Shown here: positions 22,222-32,999 of the stretch, in pieces
Position numbering within the stretch: the first letter of the stretch is position 1
Layout: each line of letters starts with the position of its first letter
Assembly (NCBI GenBank): GCA_036346395.1
Contig: CM070604.1
Span: 30,841,662-30,905,661, forward strand
DNA length: 64,000 bases
Direction of reading: 5' to 3'
Origin: Hsuehochloa calcarea
Lineage: Eukaryota > Streptophyta > Magnoliopsida > Poales > Poaceae
Made by a program: the position numbers and the translations under genes
Notes under the pieces: model-generated
What the model was told of the DNA's origin: nothing
Seen by the model: the letters and a program-made list of their open reading frames with translations, nothing else
Database searches by the model: none

Positions 22222-25200
22222 ATGCCTACCATCCACTCCACTATCCTTCTACTCGCCGTGAGCCGCCTCCTGCTGCTCGCCGCGGCGTCACCGGCATTGC
22301 CGGACCCGGCGTCGCTTGAGCCTTCGCTGCTCTTCCCCTCGGCCGGCACCTCCCCGACGCAGCCCGCCGCAGCTTCCACCATCCCTGCCTTCCCGGAGCA
22401 GTCCGAGGCCGCCTCTGTATCCTCCGTCTGCCAGCTCACCCCTTCCCCGCCGCTCCTCCCGGCCGTCCTCGCCTCCTGTAACGCCGGCGGCGGCGCCCTC
22501 CCTCCGCGGCTACGGTGCTGCCCCACGCTGGCTGCGTGGCTGTACGCCGCGTACGCGCCCACCGCGCTGGCAAGCGTCGGCGGGGGCCAGGTAATCCCGG
22601 CTGCTTCGGCGGAGGCGGCCGCGGTGGTGGACATGCCGGTGCTGCCGGACGACGCGGAGGAGTGCGCGGGCGCGGCAGAGCGCGCGTTGAGGGCGGCGGG
22701 GGCGTCTCTGCCGCGGTCGCCGGGGGGCAGCAACGGGACGGCATGCGACGTGCCGTTCTGCTACTGCGGGGTGAGGTTGAGGCGGCCGGCGTGCGCGGCG
22801 CCGGCGGGAAGGGCGGCGAGAAGGCTGGAGAGGGACTGCGCGCGGCCAGGACTCGCCGGCTGCTCCAGGTGCCTCCGGGCGTTCAACCAGGTGAGCCTAG
22901 CTTTCTCGAGTGCTCTATTTCTTTGGATGCTTCTTTGGTTCAGTGGACTAGGTGTACGCCTGACAAATTAGCTACCAACATTTTTTAATGGGAAACTGAA
23001 GATTTTGGGCATTGATGATTCCGAATGCTGATTTTGGATTCATTTCATTGTCCTCCTTTATCTTTAATAAAAGAAACTATGCTTTTCTTTATCTTTAAAT
23101 ATATAATCGCAAATCTAATCTGCCAAAATATATTTGTTCTCTATGTCCATGTACTATTGTGAATTATGTTTATCTATTTTGTACAAGTAATTATGTGAAG
23201 TTTAGAGAATCTTTAGTGCAGTTTGAGGAAACAAGCCGGATTTATAGTAGTTATTATCAAACACCTAAAACCTGGTTGCCAAACTAGGGAAAATTGAGCC
23301 ATATTTTATCCTAAAAATGAGGCACACGTATCCATCGGAATAATCAAATGGACGGTCCCCGACTCCCCGTACTTATTGATAGCCAACAAAAGGTCCGGGA
23401 AAACGTTGTTCAGGGTTCACAAAATCTCCAATACGTACAATGCTACAGAATACAACGCAGCGTCTATTTCTAAAAAAAAAACAGTAGGACGCCATGTAAA
23501 CAGGGAAAACACATACATGTACTGCGAATCTGGAAGGGTTTGTTTCAGATTTCTGAACAAAGCTAGAGATGAAAATAACCTGTGTAGCTTGTATATGCTA
23601 CTCATGGAGTAGTGATACACAGGTTTAAAAAAACCGGCCGATTTTTGAAAATTTTGATTCAATGGGGTACTTTGTAAAAGTCCAGACAGACCCAAAAAAA
23701 TCTGATTTGCTTGAATGTTGTCGAGTATAAGAGAAATGCATAAATATATCTTAGCTCATGTCTTTGTTTGCCTGGGTGGTAATGTCCCTAATCTTGGAGA
23801 CTGCAGGTCATGTGTGTTCAAGTCCTCAAAACTGTCTTTTTTTTTATTTACCTTTTTCATTTTTAACTTCCAAAAATTCATATTTTTAATTTGGTCCAAA
23901 TTTTTCGATAATCGGTAAAATCGGTTCTACTGGTGAGCCCGCTAGAAATTAAAAACAGGTAATCAGTACCCTGGTGTTATGTGCTGCTCTACCAAAGTTA
24001 CCTACCTTTGTTCTAAGTCTTCTGAGGTAATAATGCTAGTCCTTGTAGGCTCAATTATACTGGGATGAATGTTAGTTAGTGTGACGAGTTCTTGAATACT
24101 ACTTTTCAATGATTTTGGCATCTGAACGTACACAAATGCATAACCCAAGAGCAGGCTTCAGGAGAGTACGACACATGAATGCTGGTTAACTATATTAGAT
24201 GGCAACAGGTATGCACTGAATAATACTAGTCTAGCTAATACACTTGATGCACCTCTGGAATCCGGAACGATGAGATTCTTCTAATAAGAAATTCGGGCCT
24301 AATGTGTAGGGCCCGGAGCATGATTTGCTTGAACACCATGCCTTGCCTCCCCCACTTTACCACTTTCACTTTGGTTCGCTTTACCATTTGGGTTCAGCAC
24401 TCGATGCTCACTTTCGTTTCATCTCCTTCCCTGACTTTTCTTTTCACCTAAAAAGCCTCACAAGTCGCCACTTCCCTCTGCACCCAAACCAAACCGAATC
24501 ATTTGCTTTCCGACCCTGACTCCCTCCAACAAGAATGAATGGCCCCGCTTTACTAGCAATATGAAAGCAAGAACGTGATCGTACTAACCTACCTCGACAG
24601 TGTCTGGACAAAGGTTAATTACTGCGTTTTTACTTGGTCAATGTGCGTCGCTTGCAGCTGCCATTTGGCCTCACAAATTTTTTTATTATTATTTTGGGTC
24701 AATGTGCAGTACTAGCCTGATAGTTGCGTTTTTGGCTTGAAGGGCACGGTTGGGCACGGTTTTTACAAAACTAACCGTTCAATCGTCGTATTTTCAAAAA
24801 TAACATTAGAGACGAATTTTTTGCCGATAGGGTTGATTTTCACACCGTATTAGCAGTTTTAACCACCGCACGCGATTAGCAAAGTGGCGGGCGGGCGCAG
24901 TCGGCGGCGGGCGTCATCGCGGGCGACACGTCGCCATGGCGCAGCCGCCCGCCACGCCACCGCAGCGCAGCAGGCGCGCGCGCCACCGCCACCTCACTCA
25001 GCGCCGCGCGCCGCCACGCCACGCCCGCCGCCACCACGCGCTCCGCGCCGCGCCCGCCACGTCATGCTCCCGCAGCCGCACCCGCCACGCCACGCCACGC
25101 TGGTTAGGTGGGTGAAACATCGCCCACACAAGCGCATGCCCACCGCGCGCCAGCCAATTAGCGCTGTTAGTTTAGGGTTAGGATTAGTTAGGATTTTTTA

Positions 25201-28200
25201 TTTTTTTTCAGGAATTTAAAATTATAGCAAATGAGGTCAAAAAAAAAAATTTGTGTAGCATTCTGACAAAGTGTATTTGATTATGTAATTTTTGTATTAT
25301 TTTATTTGTTAAGAATCTTTTGATATAACTTTGCTTTCGTACAGATCAATTAATGTACTTCATATGCTCATTTTGCTAGGTCATATGGTCATTATGATAT
25401 CTGTGACATGTGCTCATTTGCTGGAGATTGTAATGTGGCCCTTGCGGCACTTCTTCGCCAAGTGTTGATTGTAATGCTTGGCTCATGCATGTGGTTTAAC
25501 TTTGCAAAAAGTTTGGATGAAATGTTATCTCGTGACTCTCTTTGATGATTGCAGTGGATATAAAATGATTCCTTTGATGATTGCAAGGCATATATATTGG
25601 AGAGAGCGATCGCGCGATTTCATTTCGATCGCTTCGCTTCGCTTCGTTCTTCTGCTAAGTTCATATCGCAGTCACTAGCTCGCTCCTCTGCCCATTCTTT
25701 TCTTTTCATGCGCTTGCTCTCTCGATTATATTTCAACGTTATTAACCGTCGTCGTCGTTCGCATGTAGGTTTATCGTAATTTTTAATTTAGCTACATTCT
25801 TCTATGTTTAATTAGCCACATTGTCAGTAATGTTCGCTATGTATGTTTTGCTAGTCATGTCTCTACCGGAGCTACTAGAACAATTCTACGATGAGGACCA
25901 CCGGCAAGTCGTGGCTCATCACGGCGTGGATGGCCCTCCGCTCGGCGCTTGGCGGGGGAGGACGTGGGCGTGAGACGATCGTTACGTCCCGATCCTCTGG
26001 GAGACGGGCTTGTTGCCCTTTGCGAGGATGATGTCCTTCCAACGTGGGTTCACCCTAGACGGCAGCCTGTTGTCCGCACTTGTGGACCGGTGGAGGTCCG
26101 AGACGCACACCTTCCATTTTCGGTGGGGTGAGATGACGATCACCCTAGAGGACGTCTCGTTCTTGACTGGTCTCCCGATCCGATGTCGTCCCTCGAACGA
26201 CCACAGCTCAAGTTCTTTATTATCTTCTTCATCTCCGCCGAGATGTGCTTCAAAACTTTTTTATATACCGCCGGGGTTCTATCTGGGCTGAGTTGGGCCT
26301 CGTCCGCTGCGCTCTGGACGCGCACCGCCCGCTCGAACTGTAGTGACATAGGTAATAGGTTCATTAACAAAAAATACGAATATCGTCAACAAAACTGCGA
26401 ACCAGAGGTTGTAAGTGTCGTACGGTATCGTCATGTCTTGAAGCGCTGTGACGGCCGTGACGTCGGCGCGAGGCTCTCTTGGTGCGCCGAAATGTCACCT
26501 CGGGCGCCCGAGGAGGAATGGTGAGTCTTGCGCGCTCGTGGTATGTACCACTCCATGTACGCAGCTGCACGACTCGTGGTCATATGGACGCCGCCATGCC
26601 ATACATCCACGTGCATCCTGTTAATCCATGTCGCAATCCACCGTGCCGGTGCATTTGCCATCCAAATATGCCCACCCGACCTCGATTGCTCGCATTTTCG
26701 GAAAGATTAATGTTACAAAAGAAGATGTAAGGACCGCAAAAATTACTTGGATAAAATTTGACTCACAGTGTACACTCGCTCCGGGGCTGCTGTTCGGGGG
26801 CACGAGCTGGTACCGACAAAACTGTCGCATTATGCGCTGCGGCGCGTAAGGCTCCACCATATGTGAGAACACCAGGTGGCAGGTCGTCGTCCACAATAAT
26901 CGATCCACGACGCATTGCGCAGACAAATTGCAGGCGGCGCAACCGCGAGCGTAAAATCAGCATGCCATGGACACGAGATGATGTCGCTCTCGTGCAATGA
27001 CTCGAACTCGTTGTGGTACAACGAGTAGCACCTCGCCGGTCTTCTGTTGGCCCAGCGCAGACGACGACGGGCGGCAGTCCACCGTAAGCCCATGGTGGGC
27101 GCGTCTATGTGGTCATGTGGGAGAGGGTACGGTGCGCCATTGTCTCAATGGTTGGTCGCCAACAGGAAGTGCTCCCAACTCCACACCGCAGGAGCACGTA
27201 GCACACGACTGTGTTGCTACCACACAAGCCACGCAAGCCACACAACCCTCGGTATGTAGCGCAAAGGACGGCTGATCCCCAGCTATACTGCGGCATCGGC
27301 TCAGCCCCCGCGTCAACCAAAGACTCGACGACGCAGATGAAGCTGGGGTTCAAAAAATCGCCCTTTGTGGTTGGAAACAGGACCCAACCAAAGAGCTGGA
27401 GAAGGTAAGCAACGAGATGCGCCCTAACGACGCCCTCGTGCACCTCGGGCATTCATTGAATCGCTCGGCCAAGCCCGAGGGACGCCACGTGCACCCTCCG
27501 GCAGAGGTTGGCCAAACCGCTGCTCCAGCCTGACCTTCCAGTCCGCTCTCGGAGGGCCCGGAACAAGCGGCACACCCCGGATCGGGAGACCAGTCAAGAA
27601 CGAGACGTCCTCTAGGGTGATCGTCATCTCACCCCACCGAAAATGGAAGGTGTACATCTCGGGCCTCCACCGGTCCACAAGTGCGGACAACAGGCTGCCG
27701 TCTAGGGTGAACCCACGTTGGAAGGACACCATCCTCGCAAAGGGCAACAAGCCCGTCTCCCGGAGGATCGGGACGTAACGATCGTCTACCGCCCACCAGC
27801 CCCTCCCCGCCCGAAGCGCCAGGCGGAGGGCCATCCACGCCAGCGGTGAGCCACAGCTTGCACCGGTGGTCCTCATCGTAGAATTGTTCTAGTAGCTCCG
27901 GTAGAGACATGACTAGCAAAACATACATAGCGAACATTACTGACAATGTGGCTAATTAAACATAGAAGAATGTAGCTAAATTAAAAATTACGATAAACCT
28001 ACATGCGAACGATTTACGGCGGTTAATAACGTTGAAATATAATCGAGAGAGCAAGCGCATGAAAAGAAAAGAATGGGCGAGGAGCGAGCTAGTGATTGCG
28101 ATATGAACTTAGCGAAGAACGAGCGAAGCGAGCGATCATGCGAAATGAAATCGCGCGTCGCTCTCTCCAATATATATGCATCGCAATCATCAAAGGGAAT

Positions 28201-31200
28201 CATTTTATATCCACTGCAATCATCAAAGAGAGTCACGAGATAACATTTCATCCAAACTTTGCAAAGTTAAACCACATGCATGAGCCAAGCATTACAATCA
28301 ACACTTGGCGAAGAGTGCTGCGCAAGGGCCACATTACAATCTCCAAAGAATGAGCACATGTCACGGATATCATAATGACCATATGACCTAGCAAAATGAG
28401 CATATAAAGTACATTAATTGATCTCAGTATGAAAGCAAAGTTATATCAAAAGATTCTTAACAAATAAAATAATACAAAATTACATAATCAAATACACTTT
28501 GTCGAATGTTACACAAAAATTTTCATTTTTTTACCTCATTTGCTATAATTTAAAATTCTGAAAAAATAAAAATCCTAACTAACCCTAAACTAATCCTAAC
28601 CCTAAACTAACAAATAATTGGTCGGCGCATGGCATCTTGCGCCAACATGCAAGATGCCCACCTCGCGCCAACGCGAGGTGGTGGGGCGGGCGGCGCGGCG
28701 CGTGGCGCCGAGCGCGCGGCGCGCGCGTGGCGGGCGGGCGGCGCGTGAGGTGGCGGGTGGTGGCGGGCGGGTGCGGGCGTGGCGGGCGCGTGGGTGGCGG
28801 CGGGGCGGACGTGGCGGGCGCGCGGCGCGAGTCGAGGTGGCGGCGCGGCGCGCCGCCGCGCCATGGCCATGGCGTGTGGCGGCCGCAAGACTGGCTGCGC
28901 GCCACGGCGACGTGTCGCCACATGCGGCGCGAAGCGCACGCCGCGCCAAGGCCACCGCCACTTTTGCTAATACGTGCGCGCGGTGGTTAAAACTGCTAAT
29001 ACGGTGTGAAAATCGGCCGTATCGGCAGCCGACAGTTGATACGTGTCCAAAATCATACATCTGCCACCCGGATTCAACCTCCACCACTCATCTGGCACCC
29101 GGACCTACCTCCTCCTGACATGTGGCCACTTCCACACCTCCCTAGCCTAGATGTCCCACGTTCGCACCTCCTTAACCCGGACGTTACACGTGGATCGCTG
29201 CTGCTCGCCCCTAGCCCGGACAAGGCTCGATCGCATGCGTGGCGCGTGGAGACGTGAGTATGTCGACCCCAACCCTCCCGCCCTCGCCTGGCTGTGCCAC
29301 GTGGCCCGGCTCTGCTCCTCTCGCGCCCGAACCGTTCCTCTACCGCACAGACGCGCAGCCACGTCGCCAGTTCCCCTACTCTTGCGCCCGGATATGCAGT
29401 GTCCTGTCCCCATCTGTCTCGTCTTGTTACCTCTTTTCACGTACATCCATCACTGCACATGCATTTTTTTTTTGCATGTAAGCCGCACGCGGGAGGGAAT
29501 CCGATTCTTCCCCTCACTTAACTGTTAGTCGTGATTTGTGTGTTCAGTAGCTATAAAATCTGAGTCGACCGCGAGAGACATGGCTCACTCTTATCCTCAC
29601 TCGCTTTGTCATTCGCTCACTCGGTCGATTTTGTTTTCGTAGACAATTAAGGATTGTTTAGAGCAGTCATATTAGCAGGTATTTTGTTTTCTCGTATGTA
29701 TTTTCTTTACTAAGTGTGTAGTTAGTTAATTAGTCATAGTGAACTAGTGGAAGTTAGTTAGTTGTAGTTAATTAGGCGTAATTAACTTAGCCATTATTAT
29801 TTAGTCATATTTAGTTTTGCATTAGTTAATTAGTTGCAATTAATTTGGTCATAATTAATTAGTTGTAGTTAAATTAATGTTACATAATTATTCGTGGTAT
29901 AGTTAATTAATTATGACTTAATTTATTGTAACTAATTATGGCTTATTTAGTCATAATTAGTTAGTACTAGTCAATTATAATTATTCGTAGTTAACTAAGT
30001 CTTAATTAATTAGTTGTACTTAATTAGTCATAATTAATTTAGTAGTAGTTAATTAGTCGTAATAAATTTAGTGGCCCTATTTAGTCGTAATTTTTTGTTG
30101 TAATTAATTTATGTTAATTAATTAATTATAATTAATTTAGTAGTATTTAATTCATCATAATAAATTTAGTCCTAAATAATCTACTTGTTATTATTATTAA
30201 GTTGTAATTCATTATTTGTAATTTATTTATGGTAATTAATTAGTGCTAGTAAATTCAGTCCTAAATAATCTAATCGGAACAAGTGGCTCACCCCTAATTT
30301 GTGCTAGTAAATTTAGTGGAACTTGATGGAACAAGTGGCTTACCCCTAACCAGGAGATCGGTCAAGAATGAGACATTCTAGAGTGTGACCGTCATCTCTC
30401 CCCACCGAAAGTGGAAGGTGTGCGTCTTGGGTCTCCACCTGTCGACAAGTGTCGACATCAGACTATCGTCTAGGGTGAAGTAGCGTCCGACCGAGAGCAA
30501 CCTCGCAAAGGACAACAAGCCTGTATTCCGAAGGATTGGGACGTAGAGAGCATCGAGCAGCCAGTAATGCCTCTCGAACCGAAGCACGAGGGGTGGAAGG
30601 CCATCTGTGTCCCCAGTGATCCACAACTTGCATTGGTGATGCTCGTCGTAGAAGGGTTCCTATAGCTCTAGTAGAGGCATAGCTTCAAGAGATGAAAGTC
30701 ACAGATTATTTGTGAATAAATTAATAATAACTATGAATTACTAGAAATTAAAAACTATGATCAAATATAGACAACAAATTAATATACACTAATTAAATAT
30801 GACTAATTAAGTACGATCAAATAATTAATACTTAATTAATTATGAAAAATTAAGTATAACTAAATTAGTTGTGACTAAATTAAAATGAGTAATTAAATAC
30901 CTCTAAATTTACTAGTACTAATTAATTACCACAAATAAATTACAAATAAGGAATTAGAACTTAATAATGACAACTAGATTATTTAGGACTAAATTTATTA
31001 CGATAAATTAAATACTATTAAATTAATTACGACTAATTAATTACCACAAATTAATTAGAACTAAAAATTATGAATAAATAAGGCCACTAAATTTATTACG
31101 ACTAAATTAATTATGACTAATTAAGTACGACTAATTAATTATGACTTAGTTAACCACGAATAATTAATTGTGACTAATTAATCACGACTACGTAATTGAC

Positions 31201-32486
31201 TAGTACTAACTAAATATGACTAATTAAGTGATAATTAGTTACAACTAATTAAGTCATAATTAATTAACTATGCCACAAATAATTACGTAAAATTAATTTA
31301 ACTACGACTAATTAATTACAACTAGTTAACTAACACAAAATTAAATACGACTAAATGATAATGACCAAGTTAATTAGGCCTAATTAACTACAACGAAGTA
31401 ACTATCACTAGTTTACTGTAACTAATTAACTAACTACACAGTTCATAAAGAAATGCATACGAGAAAAAAAAATACCTGTTGGTACGACATCTAATGACTA
31501 CTCTAAACAATCCTTAATCGTCTGCGAAAACAAAATTAACCGAGGGAGCGAATGACAGAGCGAGTGAGAATGAGAGTGAGCGAAGTCTCTCGCAGTCGAC
31601 TCGGATTTTATAGCCATCAAACGCACTTATTACGACTGATCGTGAAGCGATGGGTGGAATCAGGAGACCCGTGACTCCGTGCACCACGCGTTCGTTTGAG
31701 GCATGTTTGGGCTAGAGGCGACCGGCAGCGGTCCAGGTGTGACGTCCGGGCTAGGGAGGTGCGAAGGTGGCCATGTGTAGGGAGGAGGTAGATCTGGGCG
31801 CCGAATGAGCGGTAGAGATTGAATTCGGACATCAGATGCGCCGTTTTGGACACATATCGGTCGCCGACATGTCGATAGTGTCATTTTTAGTAATACGGTG
31901 ACTGAACAGCTAGTTTTGTTAAAACGCTCGGCAGCCGTGCCATCCAGGCCAAAAACTCTGACAGTTGCTATATGTACGGATAAAGTCCTTTGAAATCTTT
32001 ACAAATGGCGGCTGACAGACAGGTGAGAGGCCACGGTCAGAGAATGGAATTTCCTGCTAAATAGTGTCACTCGCCTTAGTTGGATTAGTGTTACATTGGT
32101 TCATTTTTGCGCCTGGATTAATCATCTCATTCCTGTGTGTGGTGGCATTGCAGCTGAACGTCAGCGCCGGCAAGAACAACACGTCAGCGAAGGCGAAGCA
32201 TGGCGGCGGTCCACGTGAGCGCGACTGCCAGCTCATGGGGCTGACGTGGCTGCTGCAGCGGAACGCAACGCGGCACCGCGCGGCCGCCACGGCGGTGATC
32301 CAGGCACTGATGGCGGCCGACGAGGCCGGCACCGGCCGGCCCTCGTGCTCGCTTCCCGTCGACGACCTGCCGCTTGCCGTCGCCTCGTCAGAGATCAACG
32401 GCGCTGCCGCAGCGTCCACCGCTGTTGGCCGTCTCCTCCTCGTCCTACTCGGCACTTTGGCCGTCTTCTTGTTGTTGTGCTTCTGA
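22222..32486 (+). CDS. SPARK-domain GPI-anchored protein (At4g28100-like), two exons
   Basis: The coding sequence is join(22222-22890, 32154-32486): 223 + 110 codons, 333 residues, phase-0 intron with GT (22891) and AG (32152-32153). The product should be an extracellular protein held on the plasma membrane by a GPI anchor. It has an N-terminal signal peptide (about residues 1-24, run LLLLAAAS) and a proline/serine-rich stretch. The cysteine-rich SPARK domain covers about residues 69-276, with cysteines at 70, 86, 99, 100, 148, 175, 180, 182, 191, 206, 214, 217 and 248. NxS/T sites lie at 171, 225, 231, 232 and 260. The tail ends with a small-residue site (about N305-A311) and a 19-residue hydrophobic terminus ([10 protein letters not shown]...), the GPI signal. 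The length fits the family. Exon 1 is very GC-rich, as in many grass genes. SPARK domains are known from GPI proteins and receptor kinases; the ligand of this protein is unknown. A 7.2-kb element sits in the intron, yet the frame is intact. Confidence 0.88.
23745..23870 (+). mobile_element. possible tRNA-derived SINE
   Basis: The segment resembles a tRNA-type RNA polymerase III promoter: an A-box-like TGGGTGGTAATG (about 23773-23784), an intervening CTTGGAGACTGCAGGTCA, and a B-box-like GTTCAAGTCC (23816-23825), followed by a T-rich run. Ends and target duplications were not found, so this is tentative. Confidence 0.35.
24823..26182 (+). repeat. foldback 1, left arm
   Basis: It is an inverted copy of 27578-29026. 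It includes a GC-rich outer third, an AT-rich middle, and the start of a PMD coding sequence. The inner breakpoint is sharp: both arms share CTCCCGATCCG and diverge immediately after it. Confidence 0.85.
25857..26182 (+). pseudogene. plant mobile domain 5' fragment (inverted duplicate)
   Basis: From ATG 25857 the start reads [15 protein letters not shown]. After a shift and a stop it continues in the frame containing [18 protein letters not shown] and [18 protein letters not shown], the PMD (aminotransferase-like, PF10536) signature. It stops at the arm breakpoint. It duplicates the first part of the PMD gene on the minus strand at 26431-27946. Confidence 0.7.
26431..27946 (-). pseudogene. 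plant mobile domain (PMD) gene of the mobile element, disrupted
   Basis: Read from 27946 leftward, PMD blocks appear in family order across changing frames: [40 protein letters not shown]-type [45 protein letters not shown] (about 27420); [19 protein letters not shown] (about 27300); [14 protein letters not shown] (about 27030); [14 protein letters not shown] (about 26820); and [12 protein letters not shown] (about 26550). PMD proteins occur both as host genes (MAIL1/MAIN) and inside transposons; the element setting here indicates the latter. Frame changes could be introns or decay; I favour decay with perhaps an intron near 27100-27300. Its first 370 bp lie in the right arm of foldback 1, the remainder in the loop. 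Confidence 0.7.
27578..29026 (-). repeat. foldback 1, right arm
   Basis: It is the inverted counterpart of 24823-26182 and slightly longer through indels, mainly in the GC-rich part (28640-28960), which is built of GGCGGGCG-like runs. The loop between the arms is 26183-27577. Confidence 0.85.
29027..30260 (+). repeat. foldback 2, left arm
   Basis: It is an inverted copy of 30905-31870. The outer part holds the CATCTG..CCGGATTCAACCTC block. The middle holds GTCGACCGCGAGAGAC and the TCACTCGC..CATTCGCTCACTCGG block. The inner 550 bp is made almost only of TTAATTAGTCATAATTA-like units. Confidence 0.8.
30348..30690 (-). pseudogene. plant mobile domain fragment in foldback 2
   Basis: The ORF at 30378-30626 reads [17 protein letters not shown] sequence, then [33 protein letters not shown] and [15 protein letters not shown], a clear PMD start related to but distinct from the copy at 27946. 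It is cut after about 110 codons. It forms the loop of foldback 2. Confidence 0.75.
30905..31870 (-). repeat. foldback 2, right arm
   Basis: It is the inverted counterpart of 29027-30260. The matching order runs from the AT-rich ladder (30905-31440) through ATGCATACGAGAAAA, CCTTAATCGTCTGCGAAAAC and CTCTCGCAGTCGACTC to GACGTCCGGGCTAGGGAGGTG. The arms have diverged appreciably. Confidence 0.8.
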
Positions 32487-32990
32487 GTAAAATTTGAACT
32501 TTGCTGCACGGCCTCATGTTGTTTATTAATTAGTTCTTTGCACTCTTGATGTTAGTTGTTGAAAGGGTAGACAGTGGGCTTCGATATTGTAATTATATGC
32601 TATCCTGGAGCTAATCTGAGTGAGTAGTGGCATGCATCTCCATTTTAAGCAAATTGCAGCTGTGTATGCAAATGTCTCTCATTTTAAGCAAATTAAACAC
32701 ATAAGTTCCAGAAACTGTATAGACATGATCGCTACTCTCATTTGTCGCAGGGGATTATGAAAGTAGTAGGAGATTAAGTCAGAAGATGTGTTATCCATGT
32801 TCGAATTCAGGAGGACAGGCTCAATTAATTCTCGAGTGACGCTCGCCATTGTGAGTTTCTGGCACTGCACTTGAATGTCAGTTTGAGAAACTATAATGGA
32901 AGGTGGTACAAATGGAACTTGGGTTAATTAGTTGCTGCCTTGCTGGCTTGTGTAGATTGAGAGTTGCGTTTGGAGTTTTTTAGATCTTTA
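32487..32990 (+). other. 3' untranslated/downstream region of SPARK gene
   Basis: AT-rich sequence follows the TGA at 32484-32486. No clean AATAAA is visible and no separate gene is supported. Confidence 0.4.
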
Positions 32991-32999
32991 ACTCTAGGG

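Larger units (their letters stand above)
24728..31959. mobile_element. Mutator-like composite element carrying plant mobile domain genes
   Basis: The outer ends are inverted copies about 80 bp long (GTTTTTGGCTTGAAGGGCACGG at left; complement of CCATCCAGGCCAAAAAC at right), roughly three-quarters identical by eye. They are flanked by GATAGTTGC (24719-24727) and GACAGTTGC (31960-31968), a 9-bp duplication with one mismatch. A 9-bp duplication is the Mutator rule. Inside are two adjacent foldbacks (24823-29026 and 29027-31870), each with PMD coding sequence in its centre. No MULE transposase was seen, so the element would have to move with help from elsewhere. It lies wholly inside the host intron. 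Confidence 0.65.
22891..32153 (+). other. 9,263-bp intron of the SPARK gene
   Basis: The donor is CAG|GTGAGC and the acceptor TTGCAG|CTG. About 7.24 kb is the element at 24728-31959 plus its target duplication, leaving roughly 2.0 kb of original intron. The original parts are 22891-24718 and 31969-32153. They are AT-rich with no ORF of interest apart from a possible SINE near 23745. A pyrimidine/T-rich stretch precedes the acceptor. Confidence 0.8.

Noticed and set aside
22146..22988. Antisense and alternate-frame ORFs over exon 1 of the SPARK gene
   Set aside because: They are shadows of GC-rich coding sequence. Only the frame from 22222 has a signal peptide, SPARK cysteines and splice-compatible phase.
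26183..27275. Plus-strand ORFs in the loop of foldback 1
   Set aside because: PMD signature blocks are all on the minus strand here; the plus-strand frames have no recognisable content.
28602..29118. Long ORFs on both strands (up to 166 codons) in GC-rich sequence
   Set aside because: All arise from GGCGGGCG-type low-complexity sequence in the arm of foldback 1. Frames are open on both strands at once and encode only Arg/Ala/Gly/Pro runs.
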